A stretch of 64,000 nucleotides of DNA, taken from an uncultured Oscillospiraceae bacterium (GTDB lineage: Bacteria; Bacillota; Clostridia; Oscillospirales; Oscillospiraceae). Under the pieces are notes generated by a model. The model was not told the origin of the DNA. It made no database searches and was given only the letters and a program-made list of their open reading frames with translations. Numbering within the stretch: position 1 is the stretch's first letter; every line of letters starts with the position of its first letter. This document shows, one piece after another, positions 8,026 to 16,294 of the stretch. A program made the position numbers and the translations under genes. Location of the stretch: contig CAJTUD010000008.1 in NCBI GenBank assembly GCA_910579725.1, positions 9,938 through 73,937 of the forward strand, in the 5' to 3' direction.

Positions 8026-9039
8026 TTATCCCAGCGCCGCGATGCGGTCAAAGTAATCCTGCGCCTCTTGCCCCAGGCTCTTGACCATATCGTCGTAAAC
8101 CGGCTGCACCGCCTCCCGGAAGGGAGCCAGATCAGCCACGTCATTCACTTCCATGAACTCGCGCATTCGCTCAATAGACTCCTCGTCCAGTTTTTCTGAC
8201 TCTTCCCGGGCCGTCTGTGTTGCGTTGGCAACCTCCTCTTCCACGATTCTGCGCAGATCCTCCGGCAGACTCTGGTAGAAATCCTCGGAGATCATTACGA
8301 CCGTGGGGGAATATACATGTCCGGTGGTACTCAGATACTTTTGCACCTCATAATATTTAGAAGCCTCAATAATGGTAGCCGGATTTTCTTGACCATCCAC
8401 CTGTCCCTGGCTCAAGGCTGTGTACAGATCGCCCACCGCCATCGGCACCGCGTTGGCACCCAGGCAGCTGATGGTGTCCATGACCGTCTTGGTTTCAGGG
8501 ACGCGGATGTCCAGCCCCGCGAAATCCGCCGGAGTATTGATAGGACGTACATTGTTGGTCGTGTGGCGGTACAGATTCATCCAATACCCCATGATGCGGA
8601 TATTGGTCTTCTCCAGGAATTTCTCATTCAGCTCCTGCCCAATTTCTCCGTCCACCACGTCATAAACATGCTGGTGGCTGGTATACATGTAGGGCATTTC
8701 CAGCACACCCATCAGAGGCAGGAAGGAGGCCAGACCGCCGGGAGATTGCGTTGTCATTTCCAGCGTGTTGGTTTGAAGCCCCTCCGTCATTGTACGCAGG
8801 GTTCCCAGTTGACCGCTGGGATACACCGTAGCCTGGATGCGGCCTCCGCTGCGCTCATTGATGGCCTTCGCCATTTTCTCAAATGTCTGATTCAGTATGT
8901 GATCCGGGGCCGTTACATTGCCGATTCGCATGGTATATACCTTGTCATCCTCTTTGCTGTTTCCGGTGCACCCGGACATCACAATGCCGGAAACGAGCAC
9001 CGCCAGGAGCAGCAGGGCAACTATGGTTTTCTTTCTCAT
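8026..9039 (-). CDS. dctP: TRAP transporter substrate-binding lipoprotein (DctP)
   Basis: 337 residues with a lipoprotein signal ending in the lipobox VMSGC, so it is anchored outside the membrane as expected for a Gram-positive DctP. The body has the family motifs ..PSGQLGTLRTMTEGLQ.. and ..DIRVPETKTVMDTISCLGA.., including the conserved Arg that binds substrate carboxylate. The frame is open four codons upstream, but GGAGGT lies 5 bp before the ATG at 9039, which is therefore chosen. It is placed between the catabolic enzymes and the permease genes; substrate probably carries a carboxylate. Confidence 0.93.
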   Translation of the reverse strand: MRKKTIVALLLLAVLVSGIVMSGCTGNSKEDDKVYTMRIGNVTAPDHILNQTFEKMAKAINERSGGRIQATVYPSGQLGTLRTMTEGLQTNTLEMTTQSPGGLASFLPLMGVLEMPYMYTSHQHVYDVVDGEIGQELNEKFLEKTNIRIMGYWMNLYRHTTNNVRPINTPADFAGLDIRVPETKTVMDTISCLGANAVPMAVGDLYTALSQGQVDGQENPATIIEASKYYEVQKYLSTTGHVYSPTVVMISEDFYQSLPEDLRRIVEEEVANATQTAREESEKLDEESIERMREFMEVNDVADLAPFREAVQPVYDDMVKSLGQEAQDYFDRIAALG

Positions 9040-9168
9040 GATAACCTCCATTTTCTCTTTCCAACAGCGTGTATGCCGCCGGATTCATATAACTTTTTGC
9101 GTCTGCGTTCATAGCCGGAATTGGGAACTTCTCCCTCCGGTCGGTGCGCGGCCCTGCAAATACAGACC

Positions 9169-10380
9169 CTAGAGCGACTTGACCAGCTCGTCAAATTCTT
9201 CCTTTGTCAAATCGCGCTTTACCGCGTAGGATTTATTCTTTACCAGCTGCAGCAAATCTCCCATTTTCTCCTGAGGCACTTCCGCTCCGTTCTCTTCCAG
9301 CCAAACCTTCAGATTGTCCTTGCCGCTCTTTTTTCCCAGCAGGAGGTACGGCTCGTTCTGTCCGGTCAGCGAATACATGTACGGCAGCATGACCAGCGGA
9401 TCCGTATCCTTGGCGTTCATCCACAGGCTGGAGGGCAGTCCTGTCTCCCAAAGGAAAATCTTGTCTCCAACGACAGGCTTGGTGGGAGCAACAGCGCATC
9501 GTGCCGCCTGAGCTACAAAATGGGACAGCGATTTAAATTGGGTCATGTCCACTCCGGTCTCCTGTCCATACAGCGCCCGCAGCGCCAACGCCACGGCCTC
9601 CAGCTGCGCCCCGCCGGCACGCTCGCCAATGCCGTTTACCGTCACATGCGCCACGGATGCCCCGGCTGCCAGTCCGGCAATGGTCGTAGCCACGCCCATT
9701 GCGTAGTCGTCGTGGAAATGGACTTCCACTGGCAGTGTTGGAAACCGCTCCCGCAGCTTCCGCACACGGAGCGCCGCCCCCTCCGGACTGAATACGCCCA
9801 TGGTATCCACCAAGGCCACGCTGTCCATATGCCCCTCCTCGTAAACATGCTGGATAATGTCCAGGAGGAAGTCAAATTCCGCCCGCGAGCTGTCTGCCGG
9901 GAAATAGGTGACGTACAACCCCATTTCCCTGGCCGCCAGCGTGGCTTCAACAGATGCCTGAATAGCCCGCTCCTTTGTCCAGCGCTTCCCATATGTGAGC
10001 ATATGCTCACTGGAAACCATCTCGGCAATAACGCCGTCCACACCGCACTCCTTAGCCAACTGCATATCTTTTGCCATATTCCGCACAAAGGCAAAAATTT
10101 TGCTCTTCAGGCCCAGAGACGTGATCTCGCGGATAGCCTCGGCATCCTCTTTCAGTACGGCTGGCGTACCTGCTTCAATCCGGTGCACTCCCACCGCATC
10201 CAGTTTTTTTGCGATAGCTACCTTCTCATCCTTTGTCAAAATGATGCTCGGCTGCTGTTCCCCATCCCGAAGCGTGGTGTCCAGAAACTCAATTTTGGGG
10301 GGGAAGTTGAATTTCTCCGTTACCTCCGGATCGTAGTCTGCCGGACTCACCCACCATTTTCCTTCCTCATGATAGCCCAT
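9169..10380 (-). CDS. HMGL-like DRE-TIM metallolyase (isopropylmalate/homocitrate synthase superfamily)
   Basis: 403 residues. The TIM barrel starts with LDTTLRDGEQQPSI (the DRE motif that gives the superfamily its name), has the metal-binding HFHDDYAMG segment and the NGIGERAGG loop, and is followed by about 110 C-terminal residues that may be a lid or subdomain. There is no full LeuA allosteric domain. The family makes or breaks C-C bonds between an acyl-CoA and a 2-oxoacid, or cleaves HMG-CoA-type esters. Neighbouring CoA ligase and TRAP transporter point to catabolism of an imported acid. Start set at the second ATG (10380), 7 bp after AGGAGG; the first ATG is too close to it. Confidence 0.85.
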   Translation of the reverse strand: MGYHEEGKWWVSPADYDPEVTEKFNFPPKIEFLDTTLRDGEQQPSIILTKDEKVAIAKKLDAVGVHRIEAGTPAVLKEDAEAIREITSLGLKSKIFAFVRNMAKDMQLAKECGVDGVIAEMVSSEHMLTYGKRWTKERAIQASVEATLAAREMGLYVTYFPADSSRAEFDFLLDIIQHVYEEGHMDSVALVDTMGVFSPEGAALRVRKLRERFPTLPVEVHFHDDYAMGVATTIAGLAAGASVAHVTVNGIGERAGGAQLEAVALALRALYGQETGVDMTQFKSLSHFVAQAARCAVAPTKPVVGDKIFLWETGLPSSLWMNAKDTDPLVMLPYMYSLTGQNEPYLLLGKKSGKDNLKVWLEENGAEVPQEKMGDLLQLVKNKSYAVKRDLTKEEFDELVKSL

Positions 10381-10525
10381 TTGCATGCCTCCTATGTTTC
10401 ATATTTGGAGAACTACTGATTAATCTGCAATACGCATTTTGAACGGGATCATTTCGTCCGGATTAGACACGAAAACTTGTATCCCGCTTGCGTGTGCCGG
10501 TAAAATCAGATCTTCCTGTGCTGCT

Positions 10526-13354
10526 TTATGCCTTGCGCATTCTGGCGTCGACTGCAACAAACCGCTTCCGCACCGCATCGTACAACACGGGGTTCATATC
10601 CATTTCCGCGATTTCCGGAAGGGCCAGAGCCATGGCACTAGTCCGTTCCAGCAGGTCGTACAGTTTTTCCTTTTCCACGCCCTCCGCACCGCGGAAGCCG
10701 GCGAGGAGCTTGTCGATCTTCAGTCTGCTGGTCATGTGGGCCGCACCGCGGCGGTTGAGAGGCAGATAGCCAAACTTGACGTCACGTATTACCTCCACCC
10801 ATACGCCGCCCAGTCCGACCATGACGGCTTGGCCTGCGCACTTGTCCCCGACGGCACCAACAATCAGTTCCAATCCCGCCGGCACCATCTCCTGTACCAG
10901 TACCCCCCGCGCTCCCTGGAATTTCTCCAGGAACGCGGCCACAGTCTTTTTCAATCCGGCGGCATCTTCAATATCGGTTCGCACACCGCCCACATCGCTT
11001 TTGTGCACAATCTCCGGATGCTCAATTTTCGCGGCCACAGGGTATTGCAGCGTCAGTTCATCGACCTGCGCGGGATCAACCAACAGTCTGCATCCGGCAG
11101 CCGGAATGCCGAAAAGATGGAGGAGCTCATAGACCCGTTCAGCCGGTACATACTCTCCCGGCTTGACATCCGCCAGAAGCGCTCTTGCTCTGCGCACTGT
11201 CTGGCCTGGAACTCCAGTCTCCTCTCCGCCGGCGTATGCTTCCCGAGGCAGCAGCGCTCTCAGCATATCTACTGTCTGCTCAGGGTACTCGCTGACCGGG
11301 ATACCAGCGGCAAGCAGCTCTCTTCTGCCTCCCGCTCCCAGCGTTGGTCCGAAGAAATTTGTTACCACCGGGATAGGTGCGCTTTGCAGAAGGGGAATAA
11401 GCGCATAGGCGATTGCGCCGGTATCCACAGTGGCCGGAGGGATGCAGCAAAGAATCATGGCATCATACTCGCCACTTTCCATCACAGCCTGAGCAGCGGC
11501 GGCATAGTGCTCCGGCGGCGCAGGCGCTACCACATCGACAGGATTATTGGTGCTGGCTTTCTTCAGCAACACCGCCGAGAGGCGCTCCCGCAGCTCCGCA
11601 GAGGGCCTCGGCATCTCAAAGCCTTCCTGATTCAGGCGGTCCGAGATTAAGATGCCCGGACCACCCGCATTGGTCAGAAGCAGCACGCGTCTGCCTTTCA
11701 GCGTCCCCATATGAGACAGCGCTACTGCGTGGAGGAAGCAGTCCTCCAGACTCTCTGCCCGGATGACGCCCGCCTTTTCGATTAATGCGCCGACGATGGC
11801 ATCATTTCCTGTCAGGCTGCCGGTATGGCTACCGGCTGCGGCAGCGCCGGCTGCTGTTACGCCGCTTTTCAGCAGGACGATGGGTGTCTTCATTCCGGAA
11901 GCATATTGCCAAAAGCGCACAGGCTCCGGGATAGATTCCAGATACATGAGGATCACCCGGGTATTCGCATCCTCTTCCAGGAATGGAAGCAGGTCGCATA
12001 CGGTCACATCCGCCTGGTTGCCCAGCGAAACGATGGAGGAGAATCCAATCCCCAGAGACTCCGCATAATCCAGCATGGACGCGCCGATCGCACCGCTTTG
12101 CGTCACAAGGGCCACATTACCCGGCACAATGGCGTTAGCCAGCATATTTGCGTTCAAGTGGGCCGAAGAGTTGAGCAGTCCCATGCAATTAGGTCCAATC
12201 ATGCGCATGTTGTATTTGTGTACAATGCCGAGCAGCGCCTTTTGTACCGCAACACCCTCGCCGCCAAGTTCTCCAAAGCCCGCTGTGATACAAATCAAGG
12301 CTGAGACACCCTTTTGCCCGCATGCTTCGGCCACCTCCAGCACTGCGCCAGACGGCACCGTAAGAATTGCCAGATCCACAGGGCCGGGGATATCAAGGAT
12401 ATTTCGATACCCCGGTGCGCCGTCCACGTCTTCTCCACGGGTATTGACCGCGTAAATCGGGCCGGGAAACTGATCGCGCAGCAGATTGCGCACCACCGCA
12501 TTGCCAATACTGGTCTTTTGGGACGCTCCGATAACCGCAACGGAATCGGGGTACAGCAGCTTTCGCGTATGCCGCAGAAAAAGCGGCTGGTTTTCGCACC
12601 AGCGATCAATTTTCACCCCCTGCGGAATAGCCTCCCCTTTAAAATAAAATGCGCCACTTTCGTCCATTGCATAGTTGCCCTGGGCAATTTCCAGCAGTGT
12701 GCGTGCTCCCACCAGCCGGTTCTGCTCGTTGACCAGCTTCAGGCAGCGGCGCTCCAGCATTTCTTTTTCACAGATGCCGTAATCGATCGGTACGCTCTCG
12801 GACACCATGAGCAGCGGACCGCCGTCCAGCTGACTGGTGGCCAGGTGGGATGTGGCTGCAATAGCAGGCTCCCGGGCTTTCAGCGTACGCCCCACCCCAT
12901 TTGCGCCTGCGTAGGCCCTGCGGCCGTCTTTCATTGCCCGCAGATCAGCGGGATGGACATTTATCACCGTATATTCACTGAGCAATTGATCAGTGGTCGC
13001 CCACACGTAACCGGCCAGAAGAATCAATTCTGCGCCCCAACCACGCACAGCATCCAAAATTTGCTGGTCATACTCCCTGCGGACCTCGCGGTCCTTGATT
13101 GGCTTTCCCCGCTTGGCATAGAATTGCCGGATATCGACAGACTTGCAGGGAATGCCCAGCTCCCTTGCCGTACTGACGCACTTGGCCGCAGGATTATCAG
13201 TAAATATGCCCACAATCTCAAACGGACAACCCTCCGGCATGTCCTCCATCTGCCGCTGCATCTCAAGAGCCTTCCAAAGCGTATTGCCAGAGCCGGAAGC
13301 AAGACCAATTACTCTCAGCTTCCCCCTGGCCGGTGAGTGGATCGGTATTAACAT
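10526..13354 (-). CDS. Fusion: PurN-like formyltransferase + ADP-forming acyl-CoA synthetase
   Basis: 942 residues in two parts. Residues about 5-220 form a formyltransferase (PurN/Fmt) fold with the catalytic Asn-X-His (VINVHPADL) and the distal Asp in QLDGGP preserved. Residues about 245-942 are a complete NDP-forming acyl-CoA synthetase: CoA-binding Rossmann domain (VAVIGASQ), succinyl-CoA-ligase-like domains with the phospho-His loop (GSHTGSLTG), and a C-terminal ATP-grasp domain. ACD enzymes make ATP from acyl-CoA or activate acids. Start at 13354 because AAAGGA lies 7 bp upstream; the ATG seven codons earlier lacks an RBS. It is the first gene of the operon. The role of the formyltransferase part is unknown. 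Confidence 0.88.
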   Translation of the reverse strand: MLIPIHSPARGKLRVIGLASGSGNTLWKALEMQRQMEDMPEGCPFEIVGIFTDNPAAKCVSTARELGIPCKSVDIRQFYAKRGKPIKDREVRREYDQQILDAVRGWGAELILLAGYVWATTDQLLSEYTVINVHPADLRAMKDGRRAYAGANGVGRTLKAREPAIAATSHLATSQLDGGPLLMVSESVPIDYGICEKEMLERRCLKLVNEQNRLVGARTLLEIAQGNYAMDESGAFYFKGEAIPQGVKIDRWCENQPLFLRHTRKLLYPDSVAVIGASQKTSIGNAVVRNLLRDQFPGPIYAVNTRGEDVDGAPGYRNILDIPGPVDLAILTVPSGAVLEVAEACGQKGVSALICITAGFGELGGEGVAVQKALLGIVHKYNMRMIGPNCMGLLNSSAHLNANMLANAIVPGNVALVTQSGAIGASMLDYAESLGIGFSSIVSLGNQADVTVCDLLPFLEEDANTRVILMYLESIPEPVRFWQYASGMKTPIVLLKSGVTAAGAAAAGSHTGSLTGNDAIVGALIEKAGVIRAESLEDCFLHAVALSHMGTLKGRRVLLLTNAGGPGILISDRLNQEGFEMPRPSAELRERLSAVLLKKASTNNPVDVVAPAPPEHYAAAAQAVMESGEYDAMILCCIPPATVDTGAIAYALIPLLQSAPIPVVTNFFGPTLGAGGRRELLAAGIPVSEYPEQTVDMLRALLPREAYAGGEETGVPGQTVRRARALLADVKPGEYVPAERVYELLHLFGIPAAGCRLLVDPAQVDELTLQYPVAAKIEHPEIVHKSDVGGVRTDIEDAAGLKKTVAAFLEKFQGARGVLVQEMVPAGLELIVGAVGDKCAGQAVMVGLGGVWVEVIRDVKFGYLPLNRRGAAHMTSRLKIDKLLAGFRGAEGVEKEKLYDLLERTSAMALALPEIAEMDMNPVLYDAVRKRFVAVDARMRKA

Positions 13355-13421
13355 GTCGGTTTCCTTTCTTATCATTGCTAAATCTACAAGCTGTTTTCCT
13401 TTTCTTTATAATCACACCGTC

Positions 13422-13450
13422 ATCCTACTCCGTTTTCTTAACATTGTCAA
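13422..13450 (-). promoter_or_regulatory. Promoter of the acyl-CoA synthetase/TRAP operon
   Basis: TTGACA (13450-13445), a 17-bp spacer and TAGGAT (13427-13422) on the minus strand, about 70 bp before the start codon. The spacer and flank are AT-rich; a short imperfect dyad (ATTGT..ACAAT) covers the -35 region and could bind the upstream regulator (inference). Confidence 0.75.
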
Positions 13451-13554
13451 TACAATTTTATATATTAAGAAATATTCGGCGCTATTGCCAATTGGCCGCC
13501 TTAGAATTCAGCAATGTGCATATTGGAAGTCCGCTTTTTCCAAAAAGGTCTATA

Positions 13555-13589
13555 AAAAGGCCCGCCGCAGAGATATCTCTGCGGCGGGC
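13555..13589 (-). terminator. Rho-independent terminator of the MerR-XRE-cupin regulator
   Basis: A perfect stem GCCCGCCGCAGAG-ATAT-CTCTGCGGCGGGC at 13560-13589, followed on the minus strand by CTTTTTAT. It separates the regulator transcript from the operon promoter. Confidence 0.92.
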
Positions 13590-13597
13590 TCCACTGC

Positions 13598-14434
13598 TTA
13601 CGCCTGTTCTTCCCGAACCTCGGGGGTATATACCCAAAGGATCTTCGCTATTTTTTTACCATTATTGTGCCAATAGTGGCTTTTCAGGGACGAATAGCTC
13701 AAAGAGTCGCCCGGAGACAGGAAAAATATTTCCTCTTCCAGATGAAACTCCAGCTGACCCGAGAGCAGATAAACAAATTCCTCTCCACTGTGGGAGGATG
13801 CGCTGTCACGTCCTGAACCGGGCTCCACGGTATAGATCATCACCGACAGCGTCCCGCTTTTCATTGCTGTAACGGACTCAATGGAAATACCGGGAATCCC
13901 TATGGTAAACTTTTCTCCCTTTTTCCTTTTTACCAGGTTGCGGTTTTGTTCCGCCTCATTGACATAATACAGCAGATTCTCTCCATAAAAATCTGCCAGG
14001 CGCTGCAAAATTTCCAGCGATACGTTTACCGTCTGCTGGTTCTCAATTCGAGAGAGGTATGACGCCGAAATTCCGATGGCCCGCGCTACGTCTTCCAGGG
14101 ATTCCCCTCTTTTTAGCCGGTAATCCTTCCACTTCTTGCTCAAAAGCTTGCGGCTGACGGTAACATCGTCTTTTTTCTGAAGAAGGTTGTCCCGATCATT
14201 GCCGTACAGCAAGCGGATTGCGCTGATTCCCATTCCCTTGTCTTTACTGCACCGTTTGATATTCTCCAGATACTCTATATCGCTGAACGTGAAAATGCGA
14301 TATCCATTTTCTGAACGCTTCGCGGTAAACAGCCCCGCTTTTTCCCAATTACGAATCGTTGCCGGCACGACACCGATCCGTTTGGCAATTTCATTGATTG
14401 TAAAGCATACCTCGTCCTCTTTATATTCTCGCAC
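13598..14434 (-). CDS. Three-domain regulator: MerR HTH + XRE HTH + cupin
   Basis: 278 residues. Residues about 10-70 are a MerR-type winged helix (FTINEIAKRIGVVPATIRNW). Residues about 105-165 are an XRE/Cro helix-turn-helix (SLEDVARAIGISASYLSRIE). Residues about 190-270 are a cupin with a conserved barrel (..SHSGEEFVYLLSGQLEF..). XRE-cupin regulators are common; an added MerR head is unusual. The gene has its own promoter and terminator immediately upstream of the catabolic operon on the same strand, so it is the obvious candidate regulator, with the cupin perhaps sensing the transported acid. Start is GTG with AAGGAG 11 bp upstream. Confidence 0.85.
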   Translation of the reverse strand: MREYKEDEVCFTINEIAKRIGVVPATIRNWEKAGLFTAKRSENGYRIFTFSDIEYLENIKRCSKDKGMGISAIRLLYGNDRDNLLQKKDDVTVSRKLLSKKWKDYRLKRGESLEDVARAIGISASYLSRIENQQTVNVSLEILQRLADFYGENLLYYVNEAEQNRNLVKRKKGEKFTIGIPGISIESVTAMKSGTLSVMIYTVEPGSGRDSASSHSGEEFVYLLSGQLEFHLEEEIFFLSPGDSLSYSSLKSHYWHNNGKKIAKILWVYTPEVREEQA

Positions 14435-14548
14435 AATTCACTCTGCTCCTTATATTGGGGGCTTATTTCAATTGGATCAGCTGGATGACGTCTTCTTTGC
14501 CCGTTTTCCGGTTGGTACAGATATCATACTTGCAATCGTCTTATGTTA

Positions 14549-14576
14549 AGTATACAGGAAGACCTCGATTTGTCAA
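14549..14576 (-). promoter_or_regulatory. Promoter of the MerR-XRE-cupin regulator
   Basis: TTGACA (14576-14571), 16-bp spacer, TATACT (14554-14549) on the minus strand, giving a leader of about 110 nt before the GTG start. Confidence 0.75.
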
Positions 14577-14845
14577 GGAAAAATGATTATAGACCCGGAG
14601 CGGACAGGGCGGCAGCATTTAAAATAATAAAGGCAAAGGATATGGAATTAGAAAGATTGAACGCAGTTTTGCAAAGAACAGAAGACCGGCAGTGAACAGA
14701 ACGAGGTCATATACTCCACAAGCTATTTGGAGTGTATACCCTGGTATCACAGGAACATGTTGCCGCTTTTAGAAAAAGTGCGGCTGTACGGAAGCAGCAA
14801 GTATCATGATCTGATGCTCTCTTTATGCAGTCTGTTCTTATTGAA
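14577..14845. other. Intergenic stretch without a clear gene
   Basis: No supported gene. A 17-codon plus-strand frame (ATG 14642, stop 14693) has a weak AAAGGA but no other support. No convincing terminator was seen for the lipoprotein gene that ends at 14846. Confidence 0.4.
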
Positions 14846-15715
14846 TCAGAGAAGAACTTCCACAACCTCAGCCGTCTCCTGATCGGGATAAAAGATAATC
14901 CTCCACGGGCAGGGAGGATATACGACCGGCGCCTCTTCAGGTTCCTGAACAATCTCACCTTCCAGGCTGCCCACGGCTTCCTCCGCAGGCTCTGATAAAG
15001 CTTCGGCGGACAGCGGTGGATCCCCGGCGGACCCCGAATCTTCCGGCGGTTCCTCCGAACCGGGGATTTCCGGGTCGGGACCGGTTTCCTCCAAAGCCGC
15101 TTCCGGCGGAACCGTTCCGGCAGTCTGAAGGGCCTCTTCCATCTCCGCCCGGCACATTTCCTCCCAGAAGCTCTCCACCGCGGCGGTGACATCCGAGCGG
15201 GGCATGTCATAAGAGAACCGGGCCGTCAGCTTGTCCCGCTCCTCCCGGATGGTCAGGCGCAGCAGATCCACCAGGGACTGGCTGTCGGAGAGGGTCATGA
15301 TAGAGGAGAGATCCTCTGCATCCTCCCGGTAGGTCATATAGCAGGAAACTGTGCTGTACCCGGTTCCGCTCTCATGCGAGAGGCGCAGATCCTTGAGGAG
15401 ATAGGATCCCAGCATGGTCTCCCGGCGGACCTCCGCCCGGGCAGCCATGACCTGCTGGTATTCTCCCACCTCCCCATAACAGCGGATCACGCCGTCCTCG
15501 GCTCCTTCTACAATGAGCAAGAGCAGGGAGTTGACCAGATCCTGGTAGTTATCGACGCGAAGGGTATCCTCTGCGCCGGAGTCCCAGTAGCGGTCGGCAT
15601 AGGGCTCTGAAACGCTGTAGGAACGCTCCAGCAGCGCAGCGCAGCCGGTGAGCAGGCAGGCGGCAAGCAGCAGGCAGACTACCGGCCCGGTCAACCATGC
15701 GAGAGATTTTTTCAT
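14846..15715 (-). CDS. Lipoprotein of unknown function
   Basis: 289 residues. A hydrophobic signal ends in the lipobox LLTGC (Cys about 25), so the mature protein is membrane-anchored outside the cell. The central part (40-190) is an alpha/beta domain I do not recognise. Residues about 195-265 form a low-complexity Pro/Glu/Ser/Ala linker (..EIPGSEEPPEDSGSAG..), followed by a short beta-rich tail (..PCPWRIIFYPDQETAEVVEV..). AAGGTGG precedes the ATG. The gene downstream of it on this strand is far away, so it appears to stand alone or with the small membrane gene upstream. Confidence 0.75.
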   Translation of the reverse strand: MKKSLAWLTGPVVCLLLAACLLTGCAALLERSYSVSEPYADRYWDSGAEDTLRVDNYQDLVNSLLLLIVEGAEDGVIRCYGEVGEYQQVMAARAEVRRETMLGSYLLKDLRLSHESGTGYSTVSCYMTYREDAEDLSSIMTLSDSQSLVDLLRLTIREERDKLTARFSYDMPRSDVTAAVESFWEEMCRAEMEEALQTAGTVPPEAALEETGPDPEIPGSEEPPEDSGSAGDPPLSAEALSEPAEEAVGSLEGEIVQEPEEAPVVYPPCPWRIIFYPDQETAEVVEVLL

Positions 15716-15748
15716 TCAGCCACCTTCTTTTCCTTGATAAAGCGGAAT

Positions 15749-16006
15749 TTACGCGCCGTAGCGCGTGAAAAATCCAAATATGACCGCTACCAGTACGCCG
15801 CCAATGCGAACGCCTTTTTTCAGCTGATCAGGGTCACGCCAAGCCCACATTTCCGGCCATACGGGATGTATCGTAAAAAGCAGCCCAACTGAAATCCACC
15901 CAATATTATAAAATATGCCCCGCTTAAATATTTGTCCGAGCAGAAAGGCGCAGGCTAAGACAAACAATGAAATACCGCTCTGTACCCTGAATGACAGGCA
16001 CTTCAA
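15749..16006 (-). CDS. Small membrane protein of unknown function
   Basis: 85 residues with three hydrophobic stretches (about 10-26, 31-48 and 65-80) separated by short charged loops (..EMWAWRDPDQLKKGVR..). Start is TTG at 16006, chosen because GGGAGAGGG lies 7 bp upstream and no better codon is in frame. It precedes the lipoprotein gene by 33 bp on the same strand and may be co-transcribed. Family not recognised. Confidence 0.6.
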   Translation of the reverse strand: MKCLSFRVQSGISLFVLACAFLLGQIFKRGIFYNIGWISVGLLFTIHPVWPEMWAWRDPDQLKKGVRIGGVLVAVIFGFFTRYGA

Positions 16007-16141
16007 AGCAAATCCCTCTCCCTATACCAATTTTCCCTGCTATTTTATCATAGGATCTGATCTCATTCAATCTGTTTTTGGAAAATTACCGGAGTTTCAG
16101 AGAGGCAGCGCTTTTGTAAAAAGGATTTTTACCAGAAAAAA

Positions 16142-16170
16142 TTGACAATTTCATACCAACTGGATATAAT
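16142..16170 (+). promoter_or_regulatory. Consensus sigma-A promoter of prfC
   Basis: Perfect TTGACA (16142-16147), 17-bp spacer, perfect TATAAT (16165-16170). Transcription should begin near 16177, leaving a leader of about 118 nt before prfC. Confidence 0.92.
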
Positions 16171-16176
16171 ATGCGA

Positions 16177-16294
16177 AGATGTGCCCGGGGGCTGTTCTCC
16201 GGGTGGTACAAAAAATCCAACCAGGAGGCCAATCCGATGTAGAAATCCCCCGTTCAGACAAACCGTCTACCAAATTGAAAACAGGAGGCCAACT
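16177..16294 (+). promoter_or_regulatory. prfC leader with an AUG-UAG start-stop element
   Basis: The leader contains two near-identical ribosome binding segments (CCAGGAGGCCAA at 16221-16232 and ACAGGAGGCCAA at 16281-16292). The second serves prfC. The first is followed 8 bp later by ATG (16237-16239) and immediately by TAG (16240-16242), that is, a minimal start-stop frame with a strong Shine-Dalgarno. A CCCGG/CCGGG hairpin lies earlier in the leader. Ribosomes initiating here must terminate at once, a plausible sensor of termination capacity for a gene encoding a release factor (inference). Confidence 0.55.

Noticed and set aside
10420..10530. Open minus-strand tail ending ..NPDEMIPFKMRIAD between the ligase fusion and the HMGL-like gene
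   Set aside because: It overlaps the end of the ligase gene in another frame and has no RBS before its only possible start; could be a gene remnant but evidence is too thin.
14642..14695. 17-codon plus-strand frame MELERLNAVLQRTEDRQ
   Set aside because: Weak RBS, no terminator and no context; left as unannotated intergenic sequence.
16195..16225. GGGTGGTAC in the prfC leader resembling part of a T-box motif
   Set aside because: The match stops before CGCG, there is no stem I, no terminator/antiterminator pair and prfC is not an amino-acid gene.
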